Shown here one piece after another: positions 20,369 through 27,635 of a DNA stretch of 64,000 bases. The translations under genes were made by a program, and so were the position numbers. The notes below the pieces were generated by a model. That model saw nothing but the letters and a program-made list of their open reading frames with translations. It did no database searches and was not told the DNA's origin. How positions within the stretch are numbered: the stretch's first letter is position 1; each line of letters begins with the position of its first letter. Origin of the DNA: Epilithonimonas caeni DSM 17710. Its GTDB lineage: Bacteria > Bacteroidota > Bacteroidia > Flavobacteriales > Weeksellaceae. Location: the NCBI RefSeq assembly GCF_000426465.1, contig NZ_AUFK01000019.1, positions 124,001 to 188,000 of the forward strand, read 5' to 3'.

Positions 20369-21217
20369 ATGAAAGTAAGTTACGAAAATGTTAAGCCCGA
20401 TGAAAACTCATCTTTTCGAACCCTACACATGAACTTTCCCGTCAAGGAATTTCGCTGGGAGTATCATTATCATCCGGAGTTGGAACTGGTTTGTGTGGTT
20501 TCCGGTAGTGGAACTCGGCATGTTGGCTATCATAAAAGTAGTTTCAGAGATGGAGATCTGGTCTTGATTGGCTCCAACACGCCTCATTCAGGGTTTGGTC
20601 TCAATTCTTCAGACCCACATGAAGAGATCGTTTTACAATTCCGGGAAGAGATCATTCAATTGCCAAAAGAAGTTGGTGAATTATCAGCTCTCAGAAAATT
20701 ATTATCCGTTTCAAAGTTTGGTGTTTTATTCAGTAACCCTACCAAAGAAAAAATACTACCAAAACTTCGTGAAATGATGAAAACTGAAAACTCCAGAAGA
20801 TATCTTTTACTAATAGATCTTTTAGTTCAACTTTCGGAGGAAGAGGACTATGTTCTATTGAATAAAGAAGCAATGCCGCACACTATCATCTCAAAGAATA
20901 AAGAGCGGCTGCAGTCCATATTCACATTTGTTGAGAAAAATTATCAGAAAGAGATCGATGTGAATGATGTGGCGAATATTGTAAATCTTACTTTGCCTTC
21001 GTTTTGCAATTTTTTCAAAAAAACAATGAAAATAACTTTCACAGAATTTGTTAATCAATATCGAATTGAAAAAGCCTGCCATCTTATTCTGCAGGGAAAA
21101 AGTGTTTCAGAAAGTTGTTACAGTACGGGTTACAATAATATATCCTATTTCAATCGGGCGTTCAAAAAATATGTTGGAAAAACGCCAACTGAATTCAATA
21201 ACGAATTGATAAAATAA
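20369..21217 (+). CDS. AraC-family transcriptional regulator of the trehalose locus
   Basis: 282 residues from the ATG at 20369; a TTG at 20345 would add eight residues. The N-terminal half is a cupin-like sensor domain with WEYHYHPELELVCVVSG. The C-terminal about 100 residues hold two helix-turn-helix motifs (DVNDVANIVNLTLPSFCNFF and VSESCYSTGYNNISYFNRAF) typical of AraC. It faces away from the transporter-trehalase-receptor operon, so it most likely senses trehalose or a metabolite and activates that operon. Ligand and sign of control are inferred. Confidence 0.85.
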   Translation: MKVSYENVKPDENSSFRTLHMNFPVKEFRWEYHYHPELELVCVVSGSGTRHVGYHKSSFRDGDLVLIGSNTPHSGFGLNSSDPHEEIVLQFREEIIQLPKEVGELSALRKLLSVSKFGVLFSNPTKEKILPKLREMMKTENSRRYLLLIDLLVQLSEEEDYVLLNKEAMPHTIISKNKERLQSIFTFVEKNYQKEIDVNDVANIVNLTLPSFCNFFKKTMKITFTEFVNQYRIEKACHLILQGKSVSESCYSTGYNNISYFNRAFKKYVGKTPTEFNNELIK

Positions 21218-21246
21218 AAAAAGACCTAAGAAATGATCTTAGGTCT
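21214..21246. terminator. bidirectional terminator between the AraC gene and nusG
   Basis: 10-bp stem AGACCTAAGA / TCTTAGGTCT with a 5-nt loop. On the minus strand it is followed by seven T, ending the tuf-secE-nusG transcript; on the plus strand by CTGTGTTTT. Confidence 0.85.
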
Positions 21247-21268
21247 CTGTGTTTTATAAATATGAGAT

Positions 21269-21811
21269 CTATACTTTTTCAACTTGCATATAGCTCAGTT
21301 CCATTGGTGTTTTTCTACCAAAAATAAGAACAGAAACTTCTACTTTTTTCTTGTCTTCCAGGATTTTCTCTATTGTTCCGTTGAATCCGTTGAAAGGACC
21401 ATCGATCACTTTTACATTTTCTCCAACAATGAAAGGAATCTCAACGTCTGTAGCAAATTCAGAAAGTTCATCCATTCTTCCGAGCATTCTGTTAACCTCA
21501 GATTTTCTCATAGGAACAGGCTCTCCGCCTTTTGTAAGGCTCAAGAAAGAAATTACTCCTGGAATATTTTTGATTACGTGAGGAACTTCTCCCACAAGAT
21601 CAGCTTCTACCATTAGGTAACCTGGATAATAAGGCTTTTCTTTTGGAACTTTTTTACCATTTCTGATCTGGATAACTTTTTCCATAGGAATTACTACCTG
21701 AGTAACATAAGCATCCATGCCTAAGCGTTGGATCTCGTTCTCAATATAATTCTTTACTTTATTTTCCTGTCCGCTAATAGCTTTCAGCACATACCATTTC
21801 GATTCGCTCAT
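21269..21811 (-). CDS. nusG: transcription termination/antitermination protein NusG
   Basis: 180 residues. The N-terminal NGN domain starts WYVLKAISGQENKVK and includes KPYYPGYLMVEADL; the C-terminal KOW domain is VGENVKVIDGPFNGFNGTIE. NusG binds RNA polymerase and links it to Rho, NusE or the ribosome. It is 18 bp downstream of secE. A terminator follows, and the next ribosomal-protein genes are 6 kb away instead of adjacent. Confidence 0.98.
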   Translation of the reverse strand: MSESKWYVLKAISGQENKVKNYIENEIQRLGMDAYVTQVVIPMEKVIQIRNGKKVPKEKPYYPGYLMVEADLVGEVPHVIKNIPGVISFLSLTKGGEPVPMRKSEVNRMLGRMDELSEFATDVEIPFIVGENVKVIDGPFNGFNGTIEKILEDKKKVEVSVLIFGRKTPMELSYMQVEKV

Positions 21812-21829
21812 GAGGAAAGTAATTTTGGA

Positions 21830-22036
21830 TTAGTTAAATAGATTAATAAACGTAGCAATAAGATTCTTGATAGTAACACTGAACAAAGAATCTACTCCAA
21901 ATGTAAATAAAGCAAGAATAACCGTAGTCACAGCCACAACAATTGTAGAAGACTGCAGGTCTGGCCATTTCGGCCACTCCACTTTATCTTTAAATTCTGT
22001 ATAAGAACCTTTTAAAAAATTAACTAATGAGCTCAT
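21830..22036 (-). CDS. secE: preprotein translocase subunit SecE
   Basis: 68 residues with one C-terminal membrane segment and the SecE/Sec61-gamma signature in FLKGSYTEFKDKVEWPKWPD before it. It stabilises SecY in the inner-membrane translocon. It is placed directly after tRNA-Trp and before nusG, the conserved bacterial order. Confidence 0.96.
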   Translation of the reverse strand: MSSLVNFLKGSYTEFKDKVEWPKWPDLQSSTIVVAVTTVILALFTFGVDSLFSVTIKNLIATFINLFN

Positions 22037-22048
22037 ATTTTAATTTTG

Positions 22049-22119
22049 CACGGGCACTAGGATTCGAACCCAGATCAACGGTGTTGGAGACCGGTATCCT
22101 ACCATTGGACGATGCCCGT
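22049..22119 (-). tRNA. tRNA-Trp (CCA anticodon)
   Basis: Minus-strand cloverleaf: acceptor ACGGGCA / TGCCCGT, anticodon stem CCGGT / ACCGT with loop CTCCAAC, T-loop TTCGAAT. Discriminator G; the terminal CCA is not encoded. It lies between tuf and secE. Confidence 0.95.
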
Positions 22120-22172
22120 AGATTATAAAGTTCCGTAAGTTTCCTTACGGAACTTTAATTATATTAAGATGA

Positions 22173-23384
22173 TCAATCTAAGATTTCAGTAACCTGACCA
22201 GAACCTACAGTTCTACCTCCTTCTCTGATCGCAAATCTAAGACCTACGTTAAGAGCGATTGGTTGTAGCAATTCTACAGTAATCTCTAAGTTATCACCAG
22301 GCATTACCATTTCTACACCTTCCGGCAAGAAGATCTCACCTGTAACGTCAGTAGTTCTTACATAGAACTGAGGACGGTACTTGTTGTGGAATGGAGTGTG
22401 ACGTCCACCTTCTTCTTTAGAAAGGATATAAACAGAAGCTTTGAATTTTTTGTGTGGTTTAACAGAGTCTTTCTTAGCGATAACCATACCTCTCTTGATG
22501 TCAGTTTTTTCAATACCTCTCAACAATAGACCTACGTTGTCACCAGCTTCACCTCTGTCTAGGATCTTTCTGAACATCTCAACTCCTGTAATAGTAGAAG
22601 TCAATTTCTCATCACCCATACCAACGATATCAACCGGATCTCCAGTGTTGATAACACCAGCCTCGATTCTACCAGTTGCCACAGTACCTCTACCTGTAAT
22701 AGAGAATACGTCTTCAATTGGCATCAAGAATGGCTTATCAGTATCTCTTGGTGGTTGCTCGATCCAAGTATCAACAGCATCCATCAATTCTTCTACAGAT
22801 TTGAACCATTTATCTTCAGTATCAACTGTAGCAGCAGTAGCAGCAGTAAGAGCTCCTAATGCAGAACCTTGGATTACTGGAGAGTTATCTCCGTCGAAAT
22901 CGTAAGTAGACAACAAGTCTCTAAGTTCCATTTCAACAAGTTCTAACAATTCTGGATCATCCACCATGTCAACTTTGTTCATGAAAACAACAATTCTAGG
23001 TACGTTTACCTGACGGCAAAGTAGGATGTGTTCTCTAGTCTGAGGCATAGGTCCGTCAGTAGCAGCACATACAACGATAGCACCATCCATTTGAGCAGCA
23101 CCAGTTACCATGTTCTTTACGTAATCCGCGTGACCTGGGCAGTCAACGTGAGCGTAGTGTCTTTTTTCAGTTTCGTACTCGATGTGAGCCGTATTGATAG
23201 TAATACCTCTTTCTTTTTCTTCTGGAGCTGAGTCAATTGCAGAGAAGTCTTTTTTCTCAGCAAGACCTTTGCTAGCTAATACAGCAGAAATAGCAGCCGT
23301 AAGAGTTGTTTTACCATGGTCAACGTGACCAATAGTACCAATGTTCAAGTGTGGTTTTGAACGATTAAACGTTTCCTTTGCCAT
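22173..23384 (-). CDS. tuf: elongation factor Tu
   Basis: 403 residues. GTP-binding motifs GHVDHGKT (G1, about residue 18), DCPGH (G3) and NKVD (G4) are intact, with switch [14 protein letters not shown]. Domains II and III follow with normal length. EF-Tu delivers aminoacyl-tRNA to the ribosome. It lies between a four-tRNA cluster and tRNA-Trp-secE-nusG, an arrangement shared with the tufB operon of Enterobacteria. Confidence 0.99.
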   Translation of the reverse strand: MAKETFNRSKPHLNIGTIGHVDHGKTTLTAAISAVLASKGLAEKKDFSAIDSAPEEKERGITINTAHIEYETEKRHYAHVDCPGHADYVKNMVTGAAQMDGAIVVCAATDGPMPQTREHILLCRQVNVPRIVVFMNKVDMVDDPELLELVEMELRDLLSTYDFDGDNSPVIQGSALGALTAATAATVDTEDKWFKSVEELMDAVDTWIEQPPRDTDKPFLMPIEDVFSITGRGTVATGRIEAGVINTGDPVDIVGMGDEKLTSTITGVEMFRKILDRGEAGDNVGLLLRGIEKTDIKRGMVIAKKDSVKPHKKFKASVYILSKEEGGRHTPFHNKYRPQFYVRTTDVTGEIFLPEGVEMVMPGDNLEITVELLQPIALNVGLRFAIREGGRTVGSGQVTEILD

Positions 23385-23426
23385 GATTTTAATATTTAAT
23401 TTATTTAACTATTTTTTTTCGGTCTG

Positions 23427-23453
23427 CAAATATAATGAATTTTTAAATATCAA
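23427..23453 (-). promoter_or_regulatory. tuf promoter (proximal)
   Basis: TATATTTG at 23434-23427 with TTG at 23453-23451 (16-bp spacer), 43 bp before the ATG. A second match, TAAATTTG at 23548-23541, could give a longer transcript. Either would add to read-through from the upstream tRNA operon. Confidence 0.55.
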
Positions 23454-23573
23454 AAATTATTTTATATAAAAATTAATAACATGATTTTCAATTTAAAATA
23501 ATTTGAAATAATTCACTATTCCTACTCCCGGACCGGAATACAAATTTACAGCAATTAATGTAAAAAAGTTCCC

Positions 23574-23601
23574 AAAAAAAATCCCGAAAATGATTCGAGA
23601 T
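23574..23601 (-). terminator. terminator after the tRNA cluster
   Basis: Minus-strand 8-bp stem ATCTCGAA / TTCGGGAT followed by eight T, just after tRNA-Thr(GGT) and before tuf. Confidence 0.65.
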
Positions 23602-23606
23602 CTTCA

Positions 23607-23680
23607 GAGCCAACTACGGGATTTGAACCCGTGACCTCTTCCTTACCAAGGAAGCACTCTACCCCTGAGCTAAGTCGGCT
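23607..23680 (-). tRNA. tRNA-Thr (GGT anticodon)
   Basis: Acceptor AGCCGAC / GTTGGCT, anticodon stem CTTCC / GGAAG with loop TTGGTAA, T-loop TTCAAAT. No encoded CCA. Last tRNA of the cluster before tuf. Confidence 0.95.
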
Positions 23681-23716
23681 TAAAAAAAAATCACATTCCG
23701 TGAGGTCTGTGATTTG

Positions 23717-23789
23717 AGCGAAAGACGGGGGTCGAACCCGCGACATTCAGCTTGGAAGGCTGACGCTCTACCAACTGAGCTACTTTCGC
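23717..23789 (-). tRNA. tRNA-Gly (TCC anticodon)
   Basis: Acceptor GCGAAAG / CTTTCGC, anticodon stem TCAGC / GCTGA with loop CTTCCAA, T-loop TTCGACC. Discriminator T, CCA not encoded. Confidence 0.96.
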
Positions 23790-23869
23790 AATTTTGTTTC
23801 CTAAATTGTTGGTAAACGTGTGCAAATTTAAAAATAAATTTTCAATCTGCAAAATTAATTATAAAAAAG

Positions 23870-23950
23870 TGGGGAGAGCAGGATTCGAACCTACGTAGCC
23901 GAAGCAGCTGAGTTACAGTCAGCCCCATTTGACCGCTCTGGTATCTCCCC
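23870..23950 (-). tRNA. tRNA-Tyr (GTA anticodon)
   Basis: Class II tRNA with a long variable arm. Acceptor GGGGAGA / TCTCCCC, anticodon stem GCTGA / TCAGC with loop CTGTAAC, T-loop TTCGAAT. Discriminator A. Confidence 0.96.
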
Positions 23951-23966
23951 AGTATTTTTATAAATG

Positions 23967-24040
23967 AGCCTCCAGAGGGATTCGAACCCACGACCCCGAG
24001 ATTACAAATCACGTGCTCTGGCCAACTGAGCTATGGAGGC
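23967..24040 (-). tRNA. tRNA-Thr (TGT anticodon)
   Basis: Acceptor GCCTCCA / TGGAGGC is perfect; anticodon loop TTTGTAA reads ACA. The anticodon stem (CGTGA / TCTCG) and T stem (GTGGG / CCCTC) each contain one U-U mismatch. First tRNA of the cluster. Confidence 0.92.
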
Positions 24041-24098
24041 AAATAGATTCCAAAAGAGCTTTCTTTTCTGCGCCGCGGTTGTTTCCGTTTTGCGAGTG

Positions 24099-24129
24099 CA
24101 AATATGAGACACTTTTTTGAAATCTACAA
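24099..24129 (-). promoter_or_regulatory. promoter of the Thr-Tyr-Gly-Thr tRNA cluster
   Basis: TTG (24129-24127), a 20-bp spacer and CATATTTG (24106-24099; one mismatch to TAnnTTTG) on the minus strand, about 60 bp upstream of the first tRNA. Confidence 0.6.
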
Positions 24130-24160
24130 ATATTTTATAAAAAAAATTTTAATTATTTTT

Positions 24161-24451
24161 TTAAGCTAATTCTTTTTTCTTGATTAACAGTTTTTTAGCT
24201 GTTTCAACACATTCGTCCAAACTTTCCTCAAAACTTGAACAAGTCTTCTTTACTACAATATCATTCCCGGGAATCTTCACAACCAGCTCCGTAGTTTTAT
24301 TTAATTTGTCTGATGTATTTTCTACCTTAAGATAGACAGCGGACTCTACGATCTTATCATAAAATGTTTCAAGTTTGCTCAATTTTTTTTCAATTCTCTC
24401 TTTCAATGGTTCATGAGGTGTAACACCTACTGTCTGAATTGTAATCTTCAT
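24161..24451 (-). CDS. hpf: ribosome hibernation-promoting factor (short HPF/RaiA family)
   Basis: 96 residues, the length of a short HPF. It has the beta-alpha-beta-beta-beta-alpha pattern of the S30AE domain, starting MKITIQTVGVTPHEPLKERI and ending in a lysine-rich helix. These proteins bind the decoding centre in stationary phase and silence ribosomes. It is 41 bp downstream of xerC and lies in a rpsU-xerC-hpf unit. Confidence 0.9.
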   Translation of the reverse strand: MKITIQTVGVTPHEPLKERIEKKLSKLETFYDKIVESAVYLKVENTSDKLNKTTELVVKIPGNDIVVKKTCSSFEESLDECVETAKKLLIKKKELA

Positions 24452-24492
24452 AACGTCTGTTTTAAATGGTTAAACAATAAAAATGTAAATTT

Positions 24493-25389
24493 TCACTTCA
24501 TATCATTTCTTTTATTAGCTTCTCTTGGATGTGCACTTTTATAAACCTCTTTCAACTTTTCTATATTAGCACTCGTATAAACCTGTGTACTTGCCAAACT
24601 GGCATGTCCCAATATTTTTTGGACTTTTGATATTTCTGCACCTTGGTTCAGAACGTGTGTTGCAAAAGTATGCCTTAAGATATGCGGGCTCTTTTTCTGC
24701 TTGGAAGTAACATTACTAAAGTACTTATTAACGACTAGATACACAAACTTTTCACCTAGTTTTTTTCCCTTTTTATTAACGAAAAAATAATTTTGGTTTT
24801 CTGTATCGGCCAATCTCATATTAAGATATGTTTGATAATCTGATAACAATTCATCGGATAGCGGAATAACTCTGGCTTTATTACCTTTACCAATTACCAG
24901 CATTTCTTTTTTTGAAAAATCCACATTTTCGAACAAAAGATTACACAATTCGGATTTTCTGATCCCTGTCTGATATAATGTCTCTATGATCAGTTTTTCC
25001 AACAACGTCATCTTCCCTTTTTCTTCGATCTCAGTCTTCATCACATCCATCTCTTCCACTGAGAAAGGAATCCGTTTTTCTGCATAGAATTTAAGCGAAT
25101 CTATTGTTTCCATAGGTGAAACGTCTATCTCTTCCAGTCTAAGCATAAAAAGATAGAAACTACGTAGCGAGGATAATTTTCTATTGATACTTCTTTTACT
25201 AAGCCCAGAACGACCAAGTTCTACAATAAAGTTCTTGATCACCTTTTTATGCACATGAACAATGTCTTCGGAAGCTTCACTCTTTAATACAAAGGCTGAA
25301 AAATCCAAAAGGTCTTTTTTGTAGTTGGTCAAAGTATGTGGAGAATATCTCTTTTCTACGGTAATATAATCCAGGAATCTTTCTATCAT
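24493..25389 (-). CDS. xerC: tyrosine recombinase XerC/XerD family
   Basis: 298 residues, typical Xer length. N-terminal SAM-like core-binding domain (YSPHTLTNYKKDL) and C-terminal catalytic domain with Arg in TGIRKSELC, the HILRHTFATH box, GHASLASTQ and the nucleophile Tyr in VYTSAN. Xer recombinases resolve chromosome dimers at dif. Setting between rpsU and hpf is a housekeeping position, so it is not a phage integrase. Whether it is the XerC or XerD partner cannot be decided here. Confidence 0.9.
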   Translation of the reverse strand: MIERFLDYITVEKRYSPHTLTNYKKDLLDFSAFVLKSEASEDIVHVHKKVIKNFIVELGRSGLSKRSINRKLSSLRSFYLFMLRLEEIDVSPMETIDSLKFYAEKRIPFSVEEMDVMKTEIEEKGKMTLLEKLIIETLYQTGIRKSELCNLLFENVDFSKKEMLVIGKGNKARVIPLSDELLSDYQTYLNMRLADTENQNYFFVNKKGKKLGEKFVYLVVNKYFSNVTSKQKKSPHILRHTFATHVLNQGAEISKVQKILGHASLASTQVYTSANIEKLKEVYKSAHPREANKRNDMK

Positions 25390-25464
25390 AGGTATATAAA
25401 TGCAAAATCACTTCCAAATATAGAAATTCGGAAGTGATTTTTATTATGTTTTGCTAAAAAAGAA

Positions 25465-25662
25465 CTAAGCTTGCTCTTCTTTGCTCAAGTTTCTCTGTTT
25501 GTGAGCTGCTTTAAGTTTAGCTTGTCTCAAAGTTACAGAAGGCTTAATAAACTGTTGTCTAGATCTAAGTTCTCTTACAACTCTGGTTTTATCAAATTTT
25601 CTTTTGTACTTTTTTAAAGCTCTGTCGATAGACTCTCCGTCTTTTACTGGTATTATTAACAT
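25465..25662 (-). CDS. rpsU: 30S ribosomal protein S21
   Basis: 65 residues, highly basic. Starts MLIIPVKDGESIDRALKKYK, the S21 signature, followed by KFDKTRVVRELRSRQ. S21 is a late-binding small-subunit protein near the anti-Shine-Dalgarno region; in Bacteroidota it helps sequester that sequence. It leads the rpsU-xerC-hpf unit. Confidence 0.96.
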   Translation of the reverse strand: MLIIPVKDGESIDRALKKYKRKFDKTRVVRELRSRQQFIKPSVTLRQAKLKAAHKQRNLSKEEQA

Positions 25663-25685
25663 AATTTACATCTCATTTTGAGGTG

Positions 25686-25715
25686 CAAAAATATGAATTA
25701 TTTATTAATCTACAA
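25686..25715 (-). promoter_or_regulatory. rpsU promoter
   Basis: TTG (25715-25713), 19-bp spacer and TATTTTTG (25693-25686) on the minus strand. The predicted leader is about 17 nt. Confidence 0.72.
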
Positions 25716-25770
25716 ATTTTTACGATTTATTTTCGAAAAAATTAGAATACGGAATACTTTATAATTTAAA

Positions 25771-25827
25771 CGCAAAGTTTACCAATATCTTTGATATTAT
25801 TAAAAACATTTTAAGATTCGCAAAGGT
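25771..25827. repeat. dispersed CGCAAAG intergenic repeat, copy 1
   Basis: Begins CGCAAAGTTT and ends TTTTAAGATTCGCAAAGGT. The second copy at 44279-44327 has the same ends around an A+T-rich centre. Confidence 0.6.
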
Positions 25828-25877
25828 ACTTCGTTAAGTTTGCAAACGGAAAGCGGGGTCAAGCTACTATAATTACC

Positions 25878-25907
25878 AAATAAAAACTCCCGAATAAATC
25901 CGGGAGT
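25878..25907 (-). terminator. terminator of the E1 beta gene
   Basis: 7-bp stem ACTCCCG / CGGGAGT followed on the minus strand by TTTTTA, nine bases after the stop codon. Confidence 0.75.
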
Positions 25908-25915
25908 CTTATGCT

Positions 25916-26899
25916 TTATGCTTTGATGTACAAAGCGTTCTTAACCTCTTCTTTCACTTTTTCCACTTTCGGGAACCATTCTGCAAACAATGGTGCTGAA
26001 TATGGTGCCGAAGCATCTGGCGTTGTGATCCTCTTGATAGGCGCATCCAAATAATCGAATGCTTTCTGCTGAACCATGTACGTGATCTCTGTCGAAATCG
26101 AAGCAAATGGCCAAGATTCTTCCAGAATCACCAATCTGTTAGTTTTCTTTACAGACTCTAGAATGGTGTCATAATCCAAAGGACGAATCGTTCTAAGGTC
26201 GATAACTTCTACAGAAATACCTTCTTTTTCCAATTCCTCTGCAGCCTGCAAAGCCACTTTCATGATCTTACCGAAAGAAACCAATGTTACATCTTTTCCT
26301 TCTTTCTTGATATCCGCTTTTCCGATTGGGATATAATATTCTTCCTCAGGGATTTCCATTTTATCACCATACATCTGCTCAGACTCCATGAAAATCACCG
26401 GATCGTTATCTTGGATCGCTGATTTCAAAAGTCCTTTCGCATCATAAGGATTGGAAGGAACGATCACTTTAAGCCCAGGACAGTTCGCATACCAGCTTTC
26501 AAAAGCCTGAGAGTGCGTAGCTCCCAATTGCCCTGCAGAACCAGTTGGCCCACGGAAAACAATTGGACAGTTCCACTGTCCGCCACTCATCTGATAGATC
26601 TTCGCCGCATTGTTGATGATCTGATCGATAGCCACCATCGAGAAGTTGAAAGTCATAAATTCTACGATAGGACGATTCCCGTTCATTGCAGCTCCTACAG
26701 AAATCCCGGTAAAACCAAGTTCTGCAATAGGCGCATCGATGATTCTTTTTTCACCAAATTCATCTAACATTCCTTTGGATGCCTTGTAAGCTCCGTTATA
26801 TTCCGCAACTTCTTCTCCTATAAGAAAAATAGACTCGTCTTTACGCATTTCTTCGCTCATGGCCTGAGCAATTACTTCACGAAATGTATGTTCTTTCAT
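25916..26899 (-). CDS. pdhB: pyruvate dehydrogenase E1 component subunit beta
   Basis: 327 residues. Matches the E1-beta pattern: FLIGEEVAEYNGAYKASKGM near the N-terminus with the thiamine-pyrophosphate glutamate, GHT-like GATHSQAFESWYANCPGL in the centre, and the C-terminal transketolase domain with VIDLRTIRPLD. It decarboxylates pyruvate with an E1-alpha partner for acetyl-CoA synthesis. No alpha subunit lies next to it, so the partner must be elsewhere. A branched-chain 2-oxo acid E1 beta is a possible but less likely alternative. Confidence 0.9.
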   Translation of the reverse strand: MKEHTFREVIAQAMSEEMRKDESIFLIGEEVAEYNGAYKASKGMLDEFGEKRIIDAPIAELGFTGISVGAAMNGNRPIVEFMTFNFSMVAIDQIINNAAKIYQMSGGQWNCPIVFRGPTGSAGQLGATHSQAFESWYANCPGLKVIVPSNPYDAKGLLKSAIQDNDPVIFMESEQMYGDKMEIPEEEYYIPIGKADIKKEGKDVTLVSFGKIMKVALQAAEELEKEGISVEVIDLRTIRPLDYDTILESVKKTNRLVILEESWPFASISTEITYMVQQKAFDYLDAPIKRITTPDASAPYSAPLFAEWFPKVEKVKEEVKNALYIKA

Positions 26900-27009
26900 C
26901 TGTAATATTAATTATTTTTTTGTCAGATACAACGCAATGCGTTTCACTTGAAAATGTTCCTTTAAAATTTCGAAATACAAAAGTATTAATTTTTTTGTTA
27001 TGCTAATAA

Positions 27010-27036
27010 TAAAAAAAGGCCTCCGAATGGAAGCCT
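27010..27036 (-). terminator. terminator of the DUF2147 gene
   Basis: Minus-strand stem AGGCTTCC / GGAGGCCT (one mismatch) with a 4-nt loop followed by seven T. Confidence 0.7.
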
Positions 27037-27057
27037 GCTATTTATCATAATTTTAGT

Positions 27058-27474
27058 TTAATCAACTTTGTGCCAAGTCTGTGTTTTAACCGCAATTCCT
27101 AGAATTAGTGCTTTTACTTTTAATTCATTACCTTCCCTTACGATTTCTGTTTTATAGGATTTTCCATCTTTTGGATTAGTAATTGTTCCTCCCGAAAACT
27201 CGTTGCCATCTTTTGAAAGCCCTCTGATGATCTCCAGACCGATCAATGGTTTGTTTTTTCTGTCATCTTTACATTTTACACAGTTGTTATTTTCTGGTTT
27301 GATCAATAACTGAACGATTTTACCGACATATTTTCCTTTAGAGTCCTTAGAAATTTCAACTATGGATTTTGGCTTTCCTGTTTCGTCGTCAATCGTTTTC
27401 CATTTTCCTTCGATTTGAGCAAATGATAGAACGCCGATGAATGACAAGGCAAATGCTAAAATTAATTTTTTCAT
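27058..27474 (-). CDS. secreted DUF2147 family protein
   Basis: 138 residues with a signal peptide ending FAQ at about residue 19. The mature part begins with the DUF2147 pattern EGKWKTIDDETGKPKSIVEI and contains two cysteines in NNCVKCKD. It is predicted to be a periplasmic or exported beta-barrel of the lipocalin type. The family has no established function. It stands alone between two terminators. Confidence 0.85.
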   Translation of the reverse strand: MKKLILAFALSFIGVLSFAQIEGKWKTIDDETGKPKSIVEISKDSKGKYVGKIVQLLIKPENNNCVKCKDDRKNKPLIGLEIIRGLSKDGNEFSGGTITNPKDGKSYKTEIVREGNELKVKALILGIAVKTQTWHKVD

Positions 27475-27635
27475 TGTCTTTTATTTTAAGTTGTTTTATT
27501 TTGATAGGCTTTTTCTGTTAACGTTAAATTAACATTGTTAAAAATATAAATTTATTTTAAACAAACAAGTATTTTTTATTATCCGAAGCATAAATAAAGC
27601 CATTTATCAGAATTTTAAAAAGTTAAACAATGATT

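Noticed and set aside
23555-23746. 63-codon minus-strand ORF over two tRNAs
   Set aside because: It reads through tRNA-Thr and tRNA-Gly sequences and has no independent support.
24493-25389. Integrase marking a mobile element
   Set aside because: The recombinase has typical Xer length and sits between rpsU and hpf, a conserved housekeeping location; no attachment repeats or cargo are present.
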